Shown here piece after piece: positions 1-9,283 of a stretch of 32,702 bases of DNA. Under the pieces are notes generated by a model. The model worked only from the letters and a program-made list of their open reading frames with translations, did not search any database and was not told the DNA's origin. The stretch is from Tychonema bourrellyi FEM_GT703 (GTDB taxonomy: Bacteria > Cyanobacteriota > Cyanobacteriia > Cyanobacteriales > Microcoleaceae), in assembly GCF_002412335.2 (NCBI RefSeq), contig NZ_NXIB02000024.1, forward strand, positions 1 to 32,702, written 5' to 3'. Each line of letters opens with the position of its first letter. Positions within the stretch are counted from its first letter, which is position 1. The position numbers and the translations under genes were made by a program.

Positions 1-771
1 CCCACACCAACTCCCACTCCCACTCCCACTCCCACTCCAAGCATATCTGTATCGATCGCCTCACCGATCGCAAATGCTACAGGTGATGGCAGTCCAACAC
101 AAGCCCCCAAAAATACAGCCAGCGGTGGCAATTATTTCCTATCTGACAGTGGGGATAGTCAGATACCAGTGAGTGCTGCTGGACTGCCAATCTTTGCCCT
201 TTCTGGGAAAGATAGTCTCACGGGTGGAGACGGTGCTGATACGATTAATGGAATGCAGGGTGCTGATACGATTAATGGTGGTGCTGGCAATGACAGTTTA
301 TCAGGTGGTAAAGAATCTGATTTAATTGATGGTGGTGTTGGCAATGATTTTATCACTGGGAATAATGATAACGATCGCCTAATTGGAGGAGAGGGCAATG
401 ATACTCTCCGTGGTGGCAAAGAAGATGATATCTTGATTGGCGGTAATGGCGATGATTTGTTAGCTGGCGATCGCGATCGAGATATTCTGACAGGCGGCGG
501 CGGTAATGATACGTTTATTTTAGGAGGAGGTTTGTCAGCTTCAGCTACTTTAACAAATGCAGATGTGATTACCGATTTTGTGGCTGGGGATAAAATTGGT
601 TTGACAGACGGGATTGGATTTGCAAACTTGACTTTTGAAGCTGTGAGTTTGCGATTGGATGGAGGTGCAAGCCAGGGTTCTACGGCGATCAAATCTGGTA
701 GCAATTATTTGGGAATTGTCCAGGGTGTAAGTCAAAGTCAGCTTACATCGATCGTTTTTGTTAATGCCTAA
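1..771 (+). CDS. RTX (hemolysin-type) calcium-binding repeat protein, 5' end missing
   Basis: The reading frame is open from base 1 to the TAA at 769-771, so this is the C-terminal 256 residues of a longer protein. It opens with a Pro-Thr repeat linker (bases 1-39), then a spacer, then about six nonapeptide repeats of the GGxGxDxLx type (roughly bases 223-510), which in this family form a calcium-binding parallel beta-roll. The last ~85 residues begin with an ADVITDF block typical of the C-terminal RTX cap that carries the type I secretion signal. The protein is therefore probably exported without a Sec signal peptide. Its enzymatic or adhesive domain, if any, lies upstream of the window. A GTG at 169 could be miscalled as the start, but the frame continues upstream without a stop. 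Confidence 0.9.
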   Translation, partial: PTPTPTPTPTPTPSISVSIASPIANATGDGSPTQAPKNTASGGNYFLSDSGDSQIPVSAAGLPIFALSGKDSLTGGDGADTINGMQGADTINGGAGNDSLSGGKESDLIDGGVGNDFITGNNDNDRLIGGEGNDTLRGGKEDDILIGGNGDDLLAGDRDRDILTGGGGNDTFILGGGLSASATLTNADVITDFVAGDKIGLTDGIGFANLTFEAVSLRLDGGASQGSTAIKSGSNYLGIVQGVSQSQLTSIVFVNA

Positions 772-793
772 AAAGTTGAAAATTATTCTCTTG

Positions 794-844
794 AGTCCTC
801 TTTTAGAGGACTTTAGCTTTGAGGCAGGGGTTTAAACCCCTGCC
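794..844. repeat. Double palindrome behind the RTX gene (half copy of a dispersed element)
   Basis: Two adjacent palindromes are seen: agtcctct/agaggact with a 3-nt loop (794-812), and a perfect 22-bp palindrome at 823-844 (ggcaggggttt and its complement). The order, spacing and sequence match the right half of the MITE-like element at 9381-9435. The hairpins lie between the convergent RTX and murQ genes and may also act as a transcription terminator, though no clear U-tract follows. Confidence 0.75.
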
Positions 845-861
845 GGACTATTAACTAATAA

Positions 862-1776
862 CTACTGACTAATTGATGCTACAGCCGATCGCAAATTCCC
901 TTGAAATTCGCCCAAAATGCGATCGCACTCTTCCCTCTCCAAATTAGTCCAGTGCATCATCAAAGCCAACTTCACAGACTTGCCGCTTTTTTCGAGCAGA
1001 AAACCCGCTTCCTCCCGGTTCAAATCAGTCAAATCTTGTAACATTCCTAAAGCCCGATCGCGCAATTTCTTGTTTGTCACCGCCACATCGACCATGCGAT
1101 TGCCATAAACCTTACCCAGCTTGACCATTACCCCAGTCGAAATAATATTCAAAGCCATTTTTGTCACCGTACCCGCTTTTAAGCGCGTCGAACCCGCCAC
1201 TATCTCCGGGCCAACCAACAAGCGAATATTCACATCAGCCTCAAAACTGACTTGTTCGATAGGTACACAAGCCATAAAAACCGTCTTCGCCCCCCGCTGG
1301 CGGGCCGCCTGCAAAGCACCTGCTACAAACGGTGTCGTACCCCCAGCGGTAATGCCGACAACCACATCGAGATTGGTAATCTGACGATGGGCGATCGCCT
1401 CTGCCCCATCTTGAGCCCGATCTTCCAAATCCTCCGAACTCCGCACCAGGGCTCCCGCACCCCCAGCGATAATCCCCTGTACGAGGTCTGGTGGCGTGCA
1501 GAAGGTGGGTGGACACTCGGCGGCATCAAGCACCCCCAAACGCCCGGAAGTACCCGCACCGACGTAAAAAAGGCGGCCTCCTTGACGCAGAGACTCAGCG
1601 GCGATGTCAATAGTTTGGGCTAAATGTTGGCGGGATTGGGCGATCGCACTTAAAGTTTGAGCATCTTCCCGGTTGAACAAGTCCACCAATTCGATCGAAC
1701 TTAGTTGATCTAAATTCTCGCTATTGACATTCACCTGTTCCGTCAGCAGATGCCCCCGTTGTTCCAAATTCTTCAT
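862..1776 (-). CDS. murQ: N-acetylmuramic acid 6-phosphate etherase
   Basis: MurQ cleaves the D-lactyl ether of MurNAc 6-phosphate to give GlcNAc 6-phosphate and D-lactate, a cytoplasmic step in peptidoglycan recycling. The 304-residue product has the usual full length. It shows the SIS sugar-phosphate-binding fold with the motif VGAGTSGRLGVLDAAECPPT (about residues 72-91), whose Glu in AAECPPT is a conserved catalytic residue in the family. A second conserved block, AGSTRLKAGTVTKMALN, lies at about residues 194-210. The N-terminus LEQRGHLLTEQVN resembles the family start ESRN..T..ID. The gene follows the DUF3110 gene by 20 bp on the same strand, so the two are probably co-transcribed. No strong ribosome binding site was seen before the ATG. 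Confidence 0.95.
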   Translation of the reverse strand: MKNLEQRGHLLTEQVNVNSENLDQLSSIELVDLFNREDAQTLSAIAQSRQHLAQTIDIAAESLRQGGRLFYVGAGTSGRLGVLDAAECPPTFCTPPDLVQGIIAGGAGALVRSSEDLEDRAQDGAEAIAHRQITNLDVVVGITAGGTTPFVAGALQAARQRGAKTVFMACVPIEQVSFEADVNIRLLVGPEIVAGSTRLKAGTVTKMALNIISTGVMVKLGKVYGNRMVDVAVTNKKLRDRALGMLQDLTDLNREEAGFLLEKSGKSVKLALMMHWTNLEREECDRILGEFQGNLRSAVASISQ

Positions 1777-1796
1777 TTTTTGTCAAATTTGAGATA

Positions 1797-2165
1797 TTAC
1801 AAAAGTCCTTCGAGTCGGCGACGAATAGAGTCTAGTTCGCTTTGAGAAACGTCAGTATCAGATTTAGGTTCCGGCTGTGACTGCCATTCTATCTGTGTTA
1901 CATTGTTTGCTGGCGGAATTTCCAGCGCCCCCGCCGGCACCAGTTCCCAGTCATAATGCACACTATCGCAGAACTCCTTAATTTCTTCCTCGTCGATCGC
2001 CTCGACAGTGGGTTCGGGAAAATCCTGAGCTTCCAACATCAAGCCAAAGCGGATGGCGTCGTCTTCTGACTCAAACATGAGAACCTTGTTGCGATCGCCG
2101 AGTTGAATGGTATGAATTCCTTCATTCTCGGTGCGGGCATTGAAAAGTAGGACGAACACTCGCAT
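1797..2165 (-). CDS. DUF3110 domain-containing protein
   Basis: A 122-residue acidic soluble protein. The N-terminal ~70 residues (MRVFVLLFNARTENEGIHTI, then KVLMFESEDDAIRFGLMLEAQDFP) match the cyanobacterial/plant-plastid family DUF3110 as I remember it; its biochemical role is unknown. The C-terminal ~35 residues are Gln/Ser/Asp rich and probably disordered. It lies just upstream of murQ on the same strand and is divergent from tamB, sharing the 313-bp intergenic region with it. Confidence 0.85.
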   Translation of the reverse strand: MRVFVLLFNARTENEGIHTIQLGDRNKVLMFESEDDAIRFGLMLEAQDFPEPTVEAIDEEEIKEFCDSVHYDWELVPAGALEIPPANNVTQIEWQSQPEPKSDTDVSQSELDSIRRRLEGLL

Positions 2166-2478
2166 AAGTTTATAGACTTTCCTAACCGGCGTTTTTTTAT
2201 CTTAGAATCAATCAGTCGATTTTAGATTTTAGATTTGAGATTGACGACCGATCCACGGCGCTGGAGTGTTTCGGGGTTGATCCGCAGTAGGAATGTTGAT
2301 GTTCCGCCTTTAGTTTAATGGGTTGCAGGATGCCTTTTCCCCAAACAGGCACTCAGTTACTGAGTTTTCAGTCAACAAATGTCAGAATACACAAGGCAGA
2401 ATCAAAGTAATTCTACCGCATTGAAACATCTGCTGATTTCTTTCATTCCTGAATTCTCACAAGCCCTGAGAGACAACC
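2166..2478. other. Divergent intergenic region between DUF3110 and tamB, with an STRR tract
   Basis: This 313-bp gap holds the promoters of two divergent genes. A short heptanucleotide tract (ttttagattttagatttgag and flanks, about 2218-2244) is the complement of the AATCTAA/AATCCAA STRR family also found inside tamB and at 31131-31163. No further gene, terminator or clear -35/-10 pair could be identified. Confidence 0.55.
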
Positions 2479-5400
2479 ATGACTAACTCTCCCGATGACA
2501 AAAATCAACTCTCATCCCATTCGGCGCGTCGCTGGTGGCGTCCTCTGCTGCTTAGCGGTACAGGATTGGGCATTTTTGCCCTGGTTGGGGCGGGCGCTGC
2601 TGCTTGGTGGATTCCCGAAAAGTTAGCTCCTTTGGTGGAAACGGAAGTTAGTCAACTGGTGAAACGGCCCGTGCAAATTGGACGTTTGGAGCGATTTTCG
2701 CCGACAAGTTTGCGATTTGGTCGATCGAGCCTACCTGCAACTGCTACCGATCCAGACTATGCCTCCACAGAAGCAGTTGAAGTACAATTTTCACTTTGGC
2801 AACTGCTATTAAATCGCACTCTCAAGTTAGATATTACCCTAGTCAAGCCCAACGCCTATATCGAACAGGACGACAAAGGCATCTGGGTGAATCTTCCCAC
2901 TTTTGACAAGCCAAAAACTCCTGGTTTATTTAAAACAGAAGTCGGTGCGATCCGAGTTGAAAATGTCGGTGCTGTTTTGGTTCCGAGTCCAGCAGTTGGA
3001 TTGAAAAAATCTCTACCAATTTCTGTAATACTCAAAAATGGTAGCGCTCAATTTTCAGAACAAAACCAGCGAGTTATTTATGAAGTAAATGGTAATTTTA
3101 CCAATAGCGATAATTTTAGCATTAAAGCTGACTCTTTGTTACCTGCGGCTCAAACCAACGTGCAGTTGCAAGGTCAAAAATTGCCTTTGTCTTACTTGGT
3201 GCAGTTGCTGAGAATTCCTGATGTTTATTTCGGAAAAGGTCTGGCAAATGGTAATTTGACTGTACAATTACGAGAGAACAAAGTATTTGGGATTACCGGA
3301 ACCTCCGATTTTCAAGGAGTTGATTTCGCCCTGAAAGCGCTGAAACAACCCATTCTAAATAGTGGCGGTCAATTGCGGTTTCAGGGAACTAATATTATAG
3401 TTGATAGTCTTGCTGCTAATTACGGTCTGATTCCTCTAAAAGTAGCAGGAACAGTGGAGACGGGAGTTAATTTTAATCTCGATCAAGCTAAGTTTAATTT
3501 GGCAGCAAATGTGCCACCAGTGGCTGTTGCCAATGTTGTCAGCGCGCTAGAACAAGAATTAGGTCAAAAAGTAGTATTGCCCTTTGCTACAGCGGGGGAA
3601 CTGAAGGTAGATGCCCAACTGACGGGGAGTGTTTCGCAGCCAGTGTTGGCTGGTGCGATCGCATCGACAAAACCAGCCATAGTCGATCGCCTACAATTCA
3701 AAAATATTAGCACTAACTTTAAACTAGAACGAGGGAGAGTTGCCCAAGCCCCAAGTTCTAATTCTTCATCTTCAATTCCCCCATTTTCGTCCCTAGCTTT
3801 GACATTGAGCGATATTCTGGTGGAGCCGACAGCCGGTGGTAAGATTGGTGGGAAAGGTCAAATTGAGATTGCGTTGGGAAGTCAGAATTCGCGATCGGGT
3901 TTGGTGTTTGACTTGCAAGCTGAAAACTTGCCCGCAGATGCGATCGCCCAAATTTACAATATTCCAATTCCTGTTACTGTTAAAATCGGCAATGTCTCGG
4001 CTAAAACTCAAATTTTCGGGCCTTTAGATAACATTCAAGCTAGGGTTAAATGGCAAGCACCCCAAGGAAACTTTCCGGCTAGTGGCGAAATTCGGGCGAT
4101 CGGCAATTCGGTGGATTTGCAAAATACCGTTGTCAAAATTGGCGATGCTGCTGTGAATGTGGATGCTGCACTCCAAGGCCGTCAGTGGCAAGCTTTGATT
4201 AAAGGCGATCGGGTTAATCTCAATAGTTTACAGCCAGTTGTACCCGGACTTTCTTTACCACCTGAATTAGCAGGTTTGTTCAGTGGAACTGCCGAAGCTG
4301 CGGGAACTCTAGACGACTTGAGTGTAAATGGGATTAATGCTAGAGGCAAAGGACAGTTAAATATTGCTGACAGTATTATGAATGTTAATGGTGAACTAGC
4401 ATCGGGCCGTTGGCAAGCTTTTGGCAAGACTGAAAAAGTTGCTCTGAATCCATTGATAGATATTAGCTTACCCTTTCTAGCACTTGGTAATCCTAACAAT
4501 TATACCGCAGCTAATCTCAACAATCTTAACAATCTAAAATCTAAAATAGAAAATCTAAAATCCCTTGGTGGACAGTTGGCAGGTGAATTCAAAGCTCAGG
4601 GAAATCTTGACAATTTGACCGCGAGTGGCATCAATATTGGTGGCAATGGAAAACTCAGTATTGCCGACAGTAATATCAATCTCAAAGGAGAATTGGTAGA
4701 CGGAAAATGGCAAGGAATCGCCGAAACCGATCGCACCTCTGTCAGTAGCTTAGTAGATTTAGGATTGCCACTGTTAGATGTTGGCTTAGCTTTTACTGCT
4801 GACACCCCCCAAACAGTAGCCAATATCAACAATCTAAAATCCAAAATCCAAAATCTAAAATCGATTGACGGAAAACTATCCAGTCAGTTTCAAGCTGCTG
4901 GAACTCTAGACAATTTCACCGCGAAGGGCATTAATGTTGGAGGCAGTGGCAAACTCAATATTGGCGCAGGTAATGTGAATTTCCAAGGAGAATTGGTAGC
5001 GGGAAATTGGCAAGGAATCGCCGAAACCGATCGCACTTCGATCAGTAGTCTAGTAGATTTGGGATTACCATTTTTCGATATAGCTTCAACATTTATTACA
5101 GACAATCAGCAAATTGCCAATCTCAACAATCTAAAATCCAAAATCCAAAATCTAAAATCGATTGATGGACAAATATCCAATCAAATTAAAGCCGCTGGAA
5201 ATCTTGACAAATCAACCATCGCCGATATCGCGGTTAACAGCAGTGGCAAATTAAATATTGCTGACGGTACGGTTGATTTTAAGGGAAAATTAGATGGTGG
5301 AAGGTGGCAAGCTGTTGCTAATCTCGATCGCCCTATTCTCAGTCAGCTAGTAGATTTGGGAATATCCTTTTTCGATGTCGCTTCAGCTAAGACAGACAAT

Positions 5401-8400
5401 CAGCCAACCTCCAACCTCAACAATCTAAAATCCAAAATCCAAAATCTAAAATCGATTGACGGCAGAATTAACGGCCAATTCCAAGCGGCGGGCAGTTTAG
5501 ATAACTTGACAGCCAAGGGAATTAGTGGTAGTGGGGAAGCGCGGATTTTGGCAAATGGACTTGGGGCGATCGATACTACGGCCAAATTAGAAAACGGCAA
5601 CTGGCAAGCATTCCTCGAAACCAACGACATCGCCCTAGCCAATCTGCAACAAACCCTGAAACAAACCGGTTTACTGACAGCAGATTTACCACGAGAAATT
5701 GATGGCAATCTCGACGGCAAAATCCGCCTTTTGGGAACACTCGATAATTTAACAGCCAACGGCATCACGGCCAACGGCGAAGGACAAATTCGACTTGCCA
5801 ACGGTGGCGGCATTGTCAATGCCAAAGGCCGGGCCGAATCGGGAAATTGGCGCGCATCAATCAACGGTGGACAAATTGCTCTAAGTCGCTTCCAGAAAGC
5901 CTTTGAAGCCCAGCGCCAAAGTTTGCAAACCCCAGGTTTAGTCTCTCAAGCCCAAAATTTACCCCTACTCCGAGGACTATTTAACGGTAATCTAAATTTG
6001 TCTGGTCCGATCGCATCGAGCACGGGGGCACGGGCGGGCACGGGGGCGCCGCCCCTACAGGATGTTCGCGCGGGTGGCAGTTTTCGCATCTCGGAATTGC
6101 CATTTCTCAAACAACCTCTTGAGGCCGTATTTAATTGGGATGGCAAACGGGTGGAAATTGAGAACGCTACAACTCCCGGTTTGACAGCAAATGGCATTGT
6201 AAATGTCGAACTCGCAGGTCAAGGATTGCCTGCGATTTCTAATCTAGATTTGAATGTCAAACTCTCCAACTTTAACCTGGAAGCCTTACCGACAGAACAA
6301 CTCGGATTTTTGAGACCAATTGGTGACAAAAAGTCTTCAGATAAAAATGTCCCTCTGCGCGGCAATGTCGATTTTGTCGGCAACCTCACCGGAACTCTGG
6401 CCGCCCTCAGTTTAGTCGGCGATGTCGAAGTCCGAGATTTAGCCGTAAATCAGGTAGCTTTTGACCCCGTACTGGCGGGCACTGTGAATGCAGGTTTGGG
6501 CAGAAGTGTGGATTTGCGTCTAGCCGGCGCCAGCGACAAAATCGAAGTAGCCTTAAATCCATCTTTCCTACCGACATCTTTCTTAGTCAAACGCGGGGAA
6601 TCCGTCGCCAGTGGGCAAACTGAGGGCGAAACTCTGCGAGTCAATTTAAGCGATTTCCCCCTCGCAGCTTTGAATCTGTCACCGGGTAAAGATGCAGGTT
6701 TTGGGCCGATAACTGGTACGGTTTCAGGACAAGTGAATGTGCCCGGATGGAAAATGCCGTTGAATCCGGCGACTTTGCAAGCAAGTGGACAAATCGCGAT
6801 CGCCCAACCTGCGATCGGCTACATTAAAGGTGACAGTTTCCAGGCAGAATTTAGCTACGCTAACGGTAACGCCACTCTCAACAACGGCATATTCCGCCAA
6901 GACACCGGTCAATACTTAATTTCTGGCAATCTTAAAGCAGGCGCTAACCCGGAATTTGCCGGGAAAGTGAACATCCAGCAGGGAAATCTGCAACAAGTTT
7001 TAGCCGCTTTGCAATATTTCAATTTAGGGGATTTGGCCAGAGGTTTAAAACCTCCCGTTTACGGTAAAGCCGCCGATGTCCAAACTGTAGCAGTGGGAGT
7101 ACCCGAAGCCCCGCTAATTGAACAGTTACAACGCTTGGCAGAAATCGAAGAAATTTTAAAACAACAGCAAGCAGTCAAAGCATCAGAAACATTGCCTCCC
7201 TTGGATCAATTGCAAGGCACTTTTGGCGGGGAAATTGCCGTAGGCGGTTCTTTGCAAACGGGAATTAAGGCTCAATTTAATGTGAAAGGCGATAACTGGC
7301 AGTGGGGCAAATATGTCGCCCAACAATTTAGCATTGAGGGAGGTTTCCAGGATGGGATTCTAACTATTTTACCTCTGGAAATTCGATCGGGCAAAAGTGC
7401 GATCGGCTTTTCTGGACAACTCGGCCAAAAAGCTCAATCCGGCCAGTTGCGGGTGGAAAATTTACCAGTCGAAGAGTTAGCAAAACTGGTGGAATTGCCC
7501 TTTGTCGATGTCACCGGCAATTTGAATCTGCGGGCAAACTTGGCCGGCACTTTAGCCAATCCGCAACTGGCCGGGGAATTGAGTTTGCAAGACGGTACGC
7601 TAAATAGAGAACTGATTAAAAAAGCCGATGGCAGTTTCAGTTACAGTAACGCCCGTCTGAATTTTGGCGGCAGCGCTTTGGTGACTCAAACTGAACCGAT
7701 TGAAGTCCAGGGAAGTTTGCCCTTTGAGTTGCCTTTTGCCACAGTCAAAGCCGATAGCAATCAAATCGATTTGCGGGCAAATTTGCAAAATGAAGGATTG
7801 GCAATTATTAATGTCTTGACTCCGCAAGTTGCTTGGATTAGTGGCAAGGGACAGGTGCAAATTCGCGTCTCAGGAACCCTAGAACGGCCTGTAGCTGAAG
7901 GAAGTGCTAATTTTGAAAATGCCACCGTCCGGGCGAGAGCCTTCCCAGAACCGCTGACAGGGCTGACTGGGGCGGTGCGCTTTGAGGGCGATCGCATTCG
8001 GGTAGAGGGCATTCGGGGACAATTGAAGCAGGGAGAAATTGTCGCCCAAGGTGTGATTCCGCTATCTCGTGCCTTTGCTGAGGGCGATGCGGATGCGGCG
8101 ACTCCCTTGGCGGTAAATTTAGATAAGTTGGGTTTGGATCTGAAAGGATTGTACCGTGGCAAGGTAGTTGGTCAAGTGCAGGCGATCGGCACGGCTTTGC
8201 GGCCGCAGTTGACTGGGAAAATTGAACTGTATGATGGCGAGGTGTTTTTGCCCAGTGGTGGTGATTCGACAAGGTTAGTCTCCGCTGCTGCTGCTTCCCC
8301 TGAAACTCCTTCTGCTTCGGTTGCGGTTTCTCCTTCCATTGGGACTCCAACTGCGACTTCCTCTTCTCCTTCCTTTGAAGTCGGTTTAAACAATTTGCAG

Positions 8401-9225
8401 TTAAATTTAGGGCGTGGAATTAAAGTCACAAGTGCGCCGATATTGAGTTTTGGGGCGACTGGGGGTTTGACTGTCAATGGTACTCTGGATGATATTCGCC
8501 CGGAGGGTACGATTCGACTGACTTCGGGTGCGGTGAATTTGTTTACGACACAGTTTAGGCTCGATCGAGGATATCCCCAAACTGCTACCTTTGTACCATC
8601 CCAAGGACTCGATCCGACGCTGGATGTGAGATTGGCAACTTCGGTACAGGAAGTTACCAGATTTCGGACTCCGGGAAATTCCGTAGCATCGGAAATAGCA
8701 GACGAACCGACGGGTTTTGGCAATGTGCGGAGTGTGCAAATTCAAGCCTTGGTGCAGGGAAAAGCTTCTCAGTTGTCTGATAGTCTGGAGTTGAGAAGTT
8801 CTCCGAGTCGATCGTCCATAGAGATTGTGGCATTGCTAGGCGGTGGTTTCGTGCAAACTTTGGGACGGGGAGATAGTACACTGGCGATCGCAAATTTAGC
8901 CGGTGCAGGCTTATTTGGCAACCTTCAATCTGTGATTACTAACGCCACAGGATTGACTGAATTCCGTCTATTTCCAACTCGGATTGGGGCTGGGGAAACG
9001 CAAACCTCAAGTTCGGGTTCTGCTGCGGGTTCACTCGGTGTGGGTTTGGAAGTTGGCGGCGATATTACGCGCAATCTTTCAGCTACTATCATTCGGGTTT
9101 TGTCTGCTAATCAGCCAACGGAATTTAATTTGCGGTATCGTTTGAATGACCAAATTTTGCTGCGTGGTTCTACTAATTTTCAAGGAGAAAATCGAGGAAC
9201 TATTGAGTATGAATTAAGATTTTAG
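2479..9225 (+). CDS. tamB: TamB/DUF490 (TIC236-like) translocation and assembly module protein
   Basis: A 2248-residue envelope protein. One membrane anchor lies near residues 25-47 (LLLSGTGLGIFALVGAGAAAWW), followed by an AsmA-like segment and a very long repetitive beta-rich body expected to form the lipid-conducting groove of the AsmA/TamB (bridge-like) family. The C-terminal DUF490-type region (about residues 1800-2248) ends in Phe, as in outer-membrane-assembled proteins. In plastids the homologue is TIC236; in proteobacteria TamB works with the Omp85 protein TamA. No omp85 gene lies nearby. Residues 600-1080 contain tandem ~99-residue units, each with a NNLKSKIxNLKS linker encoded by an STRR heptamer tract, and residues ~1180-1194 are encoded by a GC-rich dispersed repeat. 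The ATG at 2479 opens a frame with a sensible anchor. Confidence 0.93.
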   Translation: MTNSPDDKNQLSSHSARRWWRPLLLSGTGLGIFALVGAGAAAWWIPEKLAPLVETEVSQLVKRPVQIGRLERFSPTSLRFGRSSLPATATDPDYASTEAVEVQFSLWQLLLNRTLKLDITLVKPNAYIEQDDKGIWVNLPTFDKPKTPGLFKTEVGAIRVENVGAVLVPSPAVGLKKSLPISVILKNGSAQFSEQNQRVIYEVNGNFTNSDNFSIKADSLLPAAQTNVQLQGQKLPLSYLVQLLRIPDVYFGKGLANGNLTVQLRENKVFGITGTSDFQGVDFALKALKQPILNSGGQLRFQGTNIIVDSLAANYGLIPLKVAGTVETGVNFNLDQAKFNLAANVPPVAVANVVSALEQELGQKVVLPFATAGELKVDAQLTGSVSQPVLAGAIASTKPAIVDRLQFKNISTNFKLERGRVAQAPSSNSSSSIPPFSSLALTLSDILVEPTAGGKIGGKGQIEIALGSQNSRSGLVFDLQAENLPADAIAQIYNIPIPVTVKIGNVSAKTQIFGPLDNIQARVKWQAPQGNFPASGEIRAIGNSVDLQNTVVKIGDAAVNVDAALQGRQWQALIKGDRVNLNSLQPVVPGLSLPPELAGLFSGTAEAAGTLDDLSVNGINARGKGQLNIADSIMNVNGELASGRWQAFGKTEKVALNPLIDISLPFLALGNPNNYTAANLNNLNNLKSKIENLKSLGGQLAGEFKAQGNLDNLTASGINIGGNGKLSIADSNINLKGELVDGKWQGIAETDRTSVSSLVDLGLPLLDVGLAFTADTPQTVANINNLKSKIQNLKSIDGKLSSQFQAAGTLDNFTAKGINVGGSGKLNIGAGNVNFQGELVAGNWQGIAETDRTSISSLVDLGLPFFDIASTFITDNQQIANLNNLKSKIQNLKSIDGQISNQIKAAGNLDKSTIADIAVNSSGKLNIADGTVDFKGKLDGGRWQAVANLDRPILSQLVDLGISFFDVASAKTDNQPTSNLNNLKSKIQNLKSIDGRINGQFQAAGSLDNLTAKGISGSGEARILANGLGAIDTTAKLENGNWQAFLETNDIALANLQQTLKQTGLLTADLPREIDGNLDGKIRLLGTLDNLTANGITANGEGQIRLANGGGIVNAKGRAESGNWRASINGGQIALSRFQKAFEAQRQSLQTPGLVSQAQNLPLLRGLFNGNLNLSGPIASSTGARAGTGAPPLQDVRAGGSFRISELPFLKQPLEAVFNWDGKRVEIENATTPGLTANGIVNVELAGQGLPAISNLDLNVKLSNFNLEALPTEQLGFLRPIGDKKSSDKNVPLRGNVDFVGNLTGTLAALSLVGDVEVRDLAVNQVAFDPVLAGTVNAGLGRSVDLRLAGASDKIEVALNPSFLPTSFLVKRGESVASGQTEGETLRVNLSDFPLAALNLSPGKDAGFGPITGTVSGQVNVPGWKMPLNPATLQASGQIAIAQPAIGYIKGDSFQAEFSYANGNATLNNGIFRQDTGQYLISGNLKAGANPEFAGKVNIQQGNLQQVLAALQYFNLGDLARGLKPPVYGKAADVQTVAVGVPEAPLIEQLQRLAEIEEILKQQQAVKASETLPPLDQLQGTFGGEIAVGGSLQTGIKAQFNVKGDNWQWGKYVAQQFSIEGGFQDGILTILPLEIRSGKSAIGFSGQLGQKAQSGQLRVENLPVEELAKLVELPFVDVTGNLNLRANLAGTLANPQLAGELSLQDGTLNRELIKKADGSFSYSNARLNFGGSALVTQTEPIEVQGSLPFELPFATVKADSNQIDLRANLQNEGLAIINVLTPQVAWISGKGQVQIRVSGTLERPVAEGSANFENATVRARAFPEPLTGLTGAVRFEGDRIRVEGIRGQLKQGEIVAQGVIPLSRAFAEGDADAATPLAVNLDKLGLDLKGLYRGKVVGQVQAIGTALRPQLTGKIELYDGEVFLPSGGDSTRLVSAAAASPETPSASVAVSPSIGTPTATSSSPSFEVGLNNLQLNLGRGIKVTSAPILSFGATGGLTVNGTLDDIRPEGTIRLTSGAVNLFTTQFRLDRGYPQTATFVPSQGLDPTLDVRLATSVQEVTRFRTPGNSVASEIADEPTGFGNVRSVQIQALVQGKASQLSDSLELRSSPSRSSIEIVALLGGGFVQTLGRGDSTLAIANLAGAGLFGNLQSVITNATGLTEFRLFPTRIGAGETQTSSSGSAAGSLGVGLEVGGDITRNLSATIIRVLSANQPTEFNLRYRLNDQILLRGSTNFQGENRGTIEYELRF
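4531..5454 (+). repeat. Tandem ~297-bp units in tamB with embedded STRR heptamer tracts
   Basis: Four heptamer tracts built from AATCTAA and AATCCAA start at 4531, 4831, 5128 and 5422, spaced 300, 297 and 294 bp. Each encodes the linker NNLKSKIxNLKS. The DNA between them is also repeated: blocks such as SQFQAAGTLDNFTAKGINVG and GNWQGIAETDRTSISSLVDL recur. The last three tracts are nearly identical and continue into TCGATTGA; the first is more diverged. The same heptamers occur in non-coding DNA at 2218-2244 and 31131-31163. Confidence 0.88.
6018..6060 (+). repeat. GC-rich dispersed repeat inserted in frame in tamB
   Basis: The stretch between GPIAS and PLQDVRAGGSF is encoded by a G-rich sequence with repeats of gcacgggggc/gcacgggcg and ends in ggcgccgcccctacagg. 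It is far more GC-rich than the flanking gene and translates as the low-complexity peptide STGARAGTGAP. The cgccgcccctaca ending resembles palindromic repeats seen between genes in Oscillatoriales. No stop or frameshift is introduced. Confidence 0.6.
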
Positions 9226-9226
9226 C

Positions 9227-9283
9227 CAGGATATAGAGGATACGGCAGGATATAGAGGATACGGCAGGATATAGAGGATACGG
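9227..9283. repeat. Three tandem 19-bp repeats at the tamB stop codon
   Basis: Three perfect copies of caggatatagaggatacgg begin one base after the tamB TAG (9223-9225): 9227-9245, 9246-9264 and 9265-9283. The last copy runs into the left terminal inverted repeat of the MITE-like element. One diverged copy of the same sequence, in reverse orientation, lies at 29413-29455. Confidence 0.9.

Noticed and set aside
4531-5454. Assembly artefact explaining the tamB tandem units
   Set aside because: The units have diverged from one another in many positions and the frame is kept, so a mis-assembly is unlikely.
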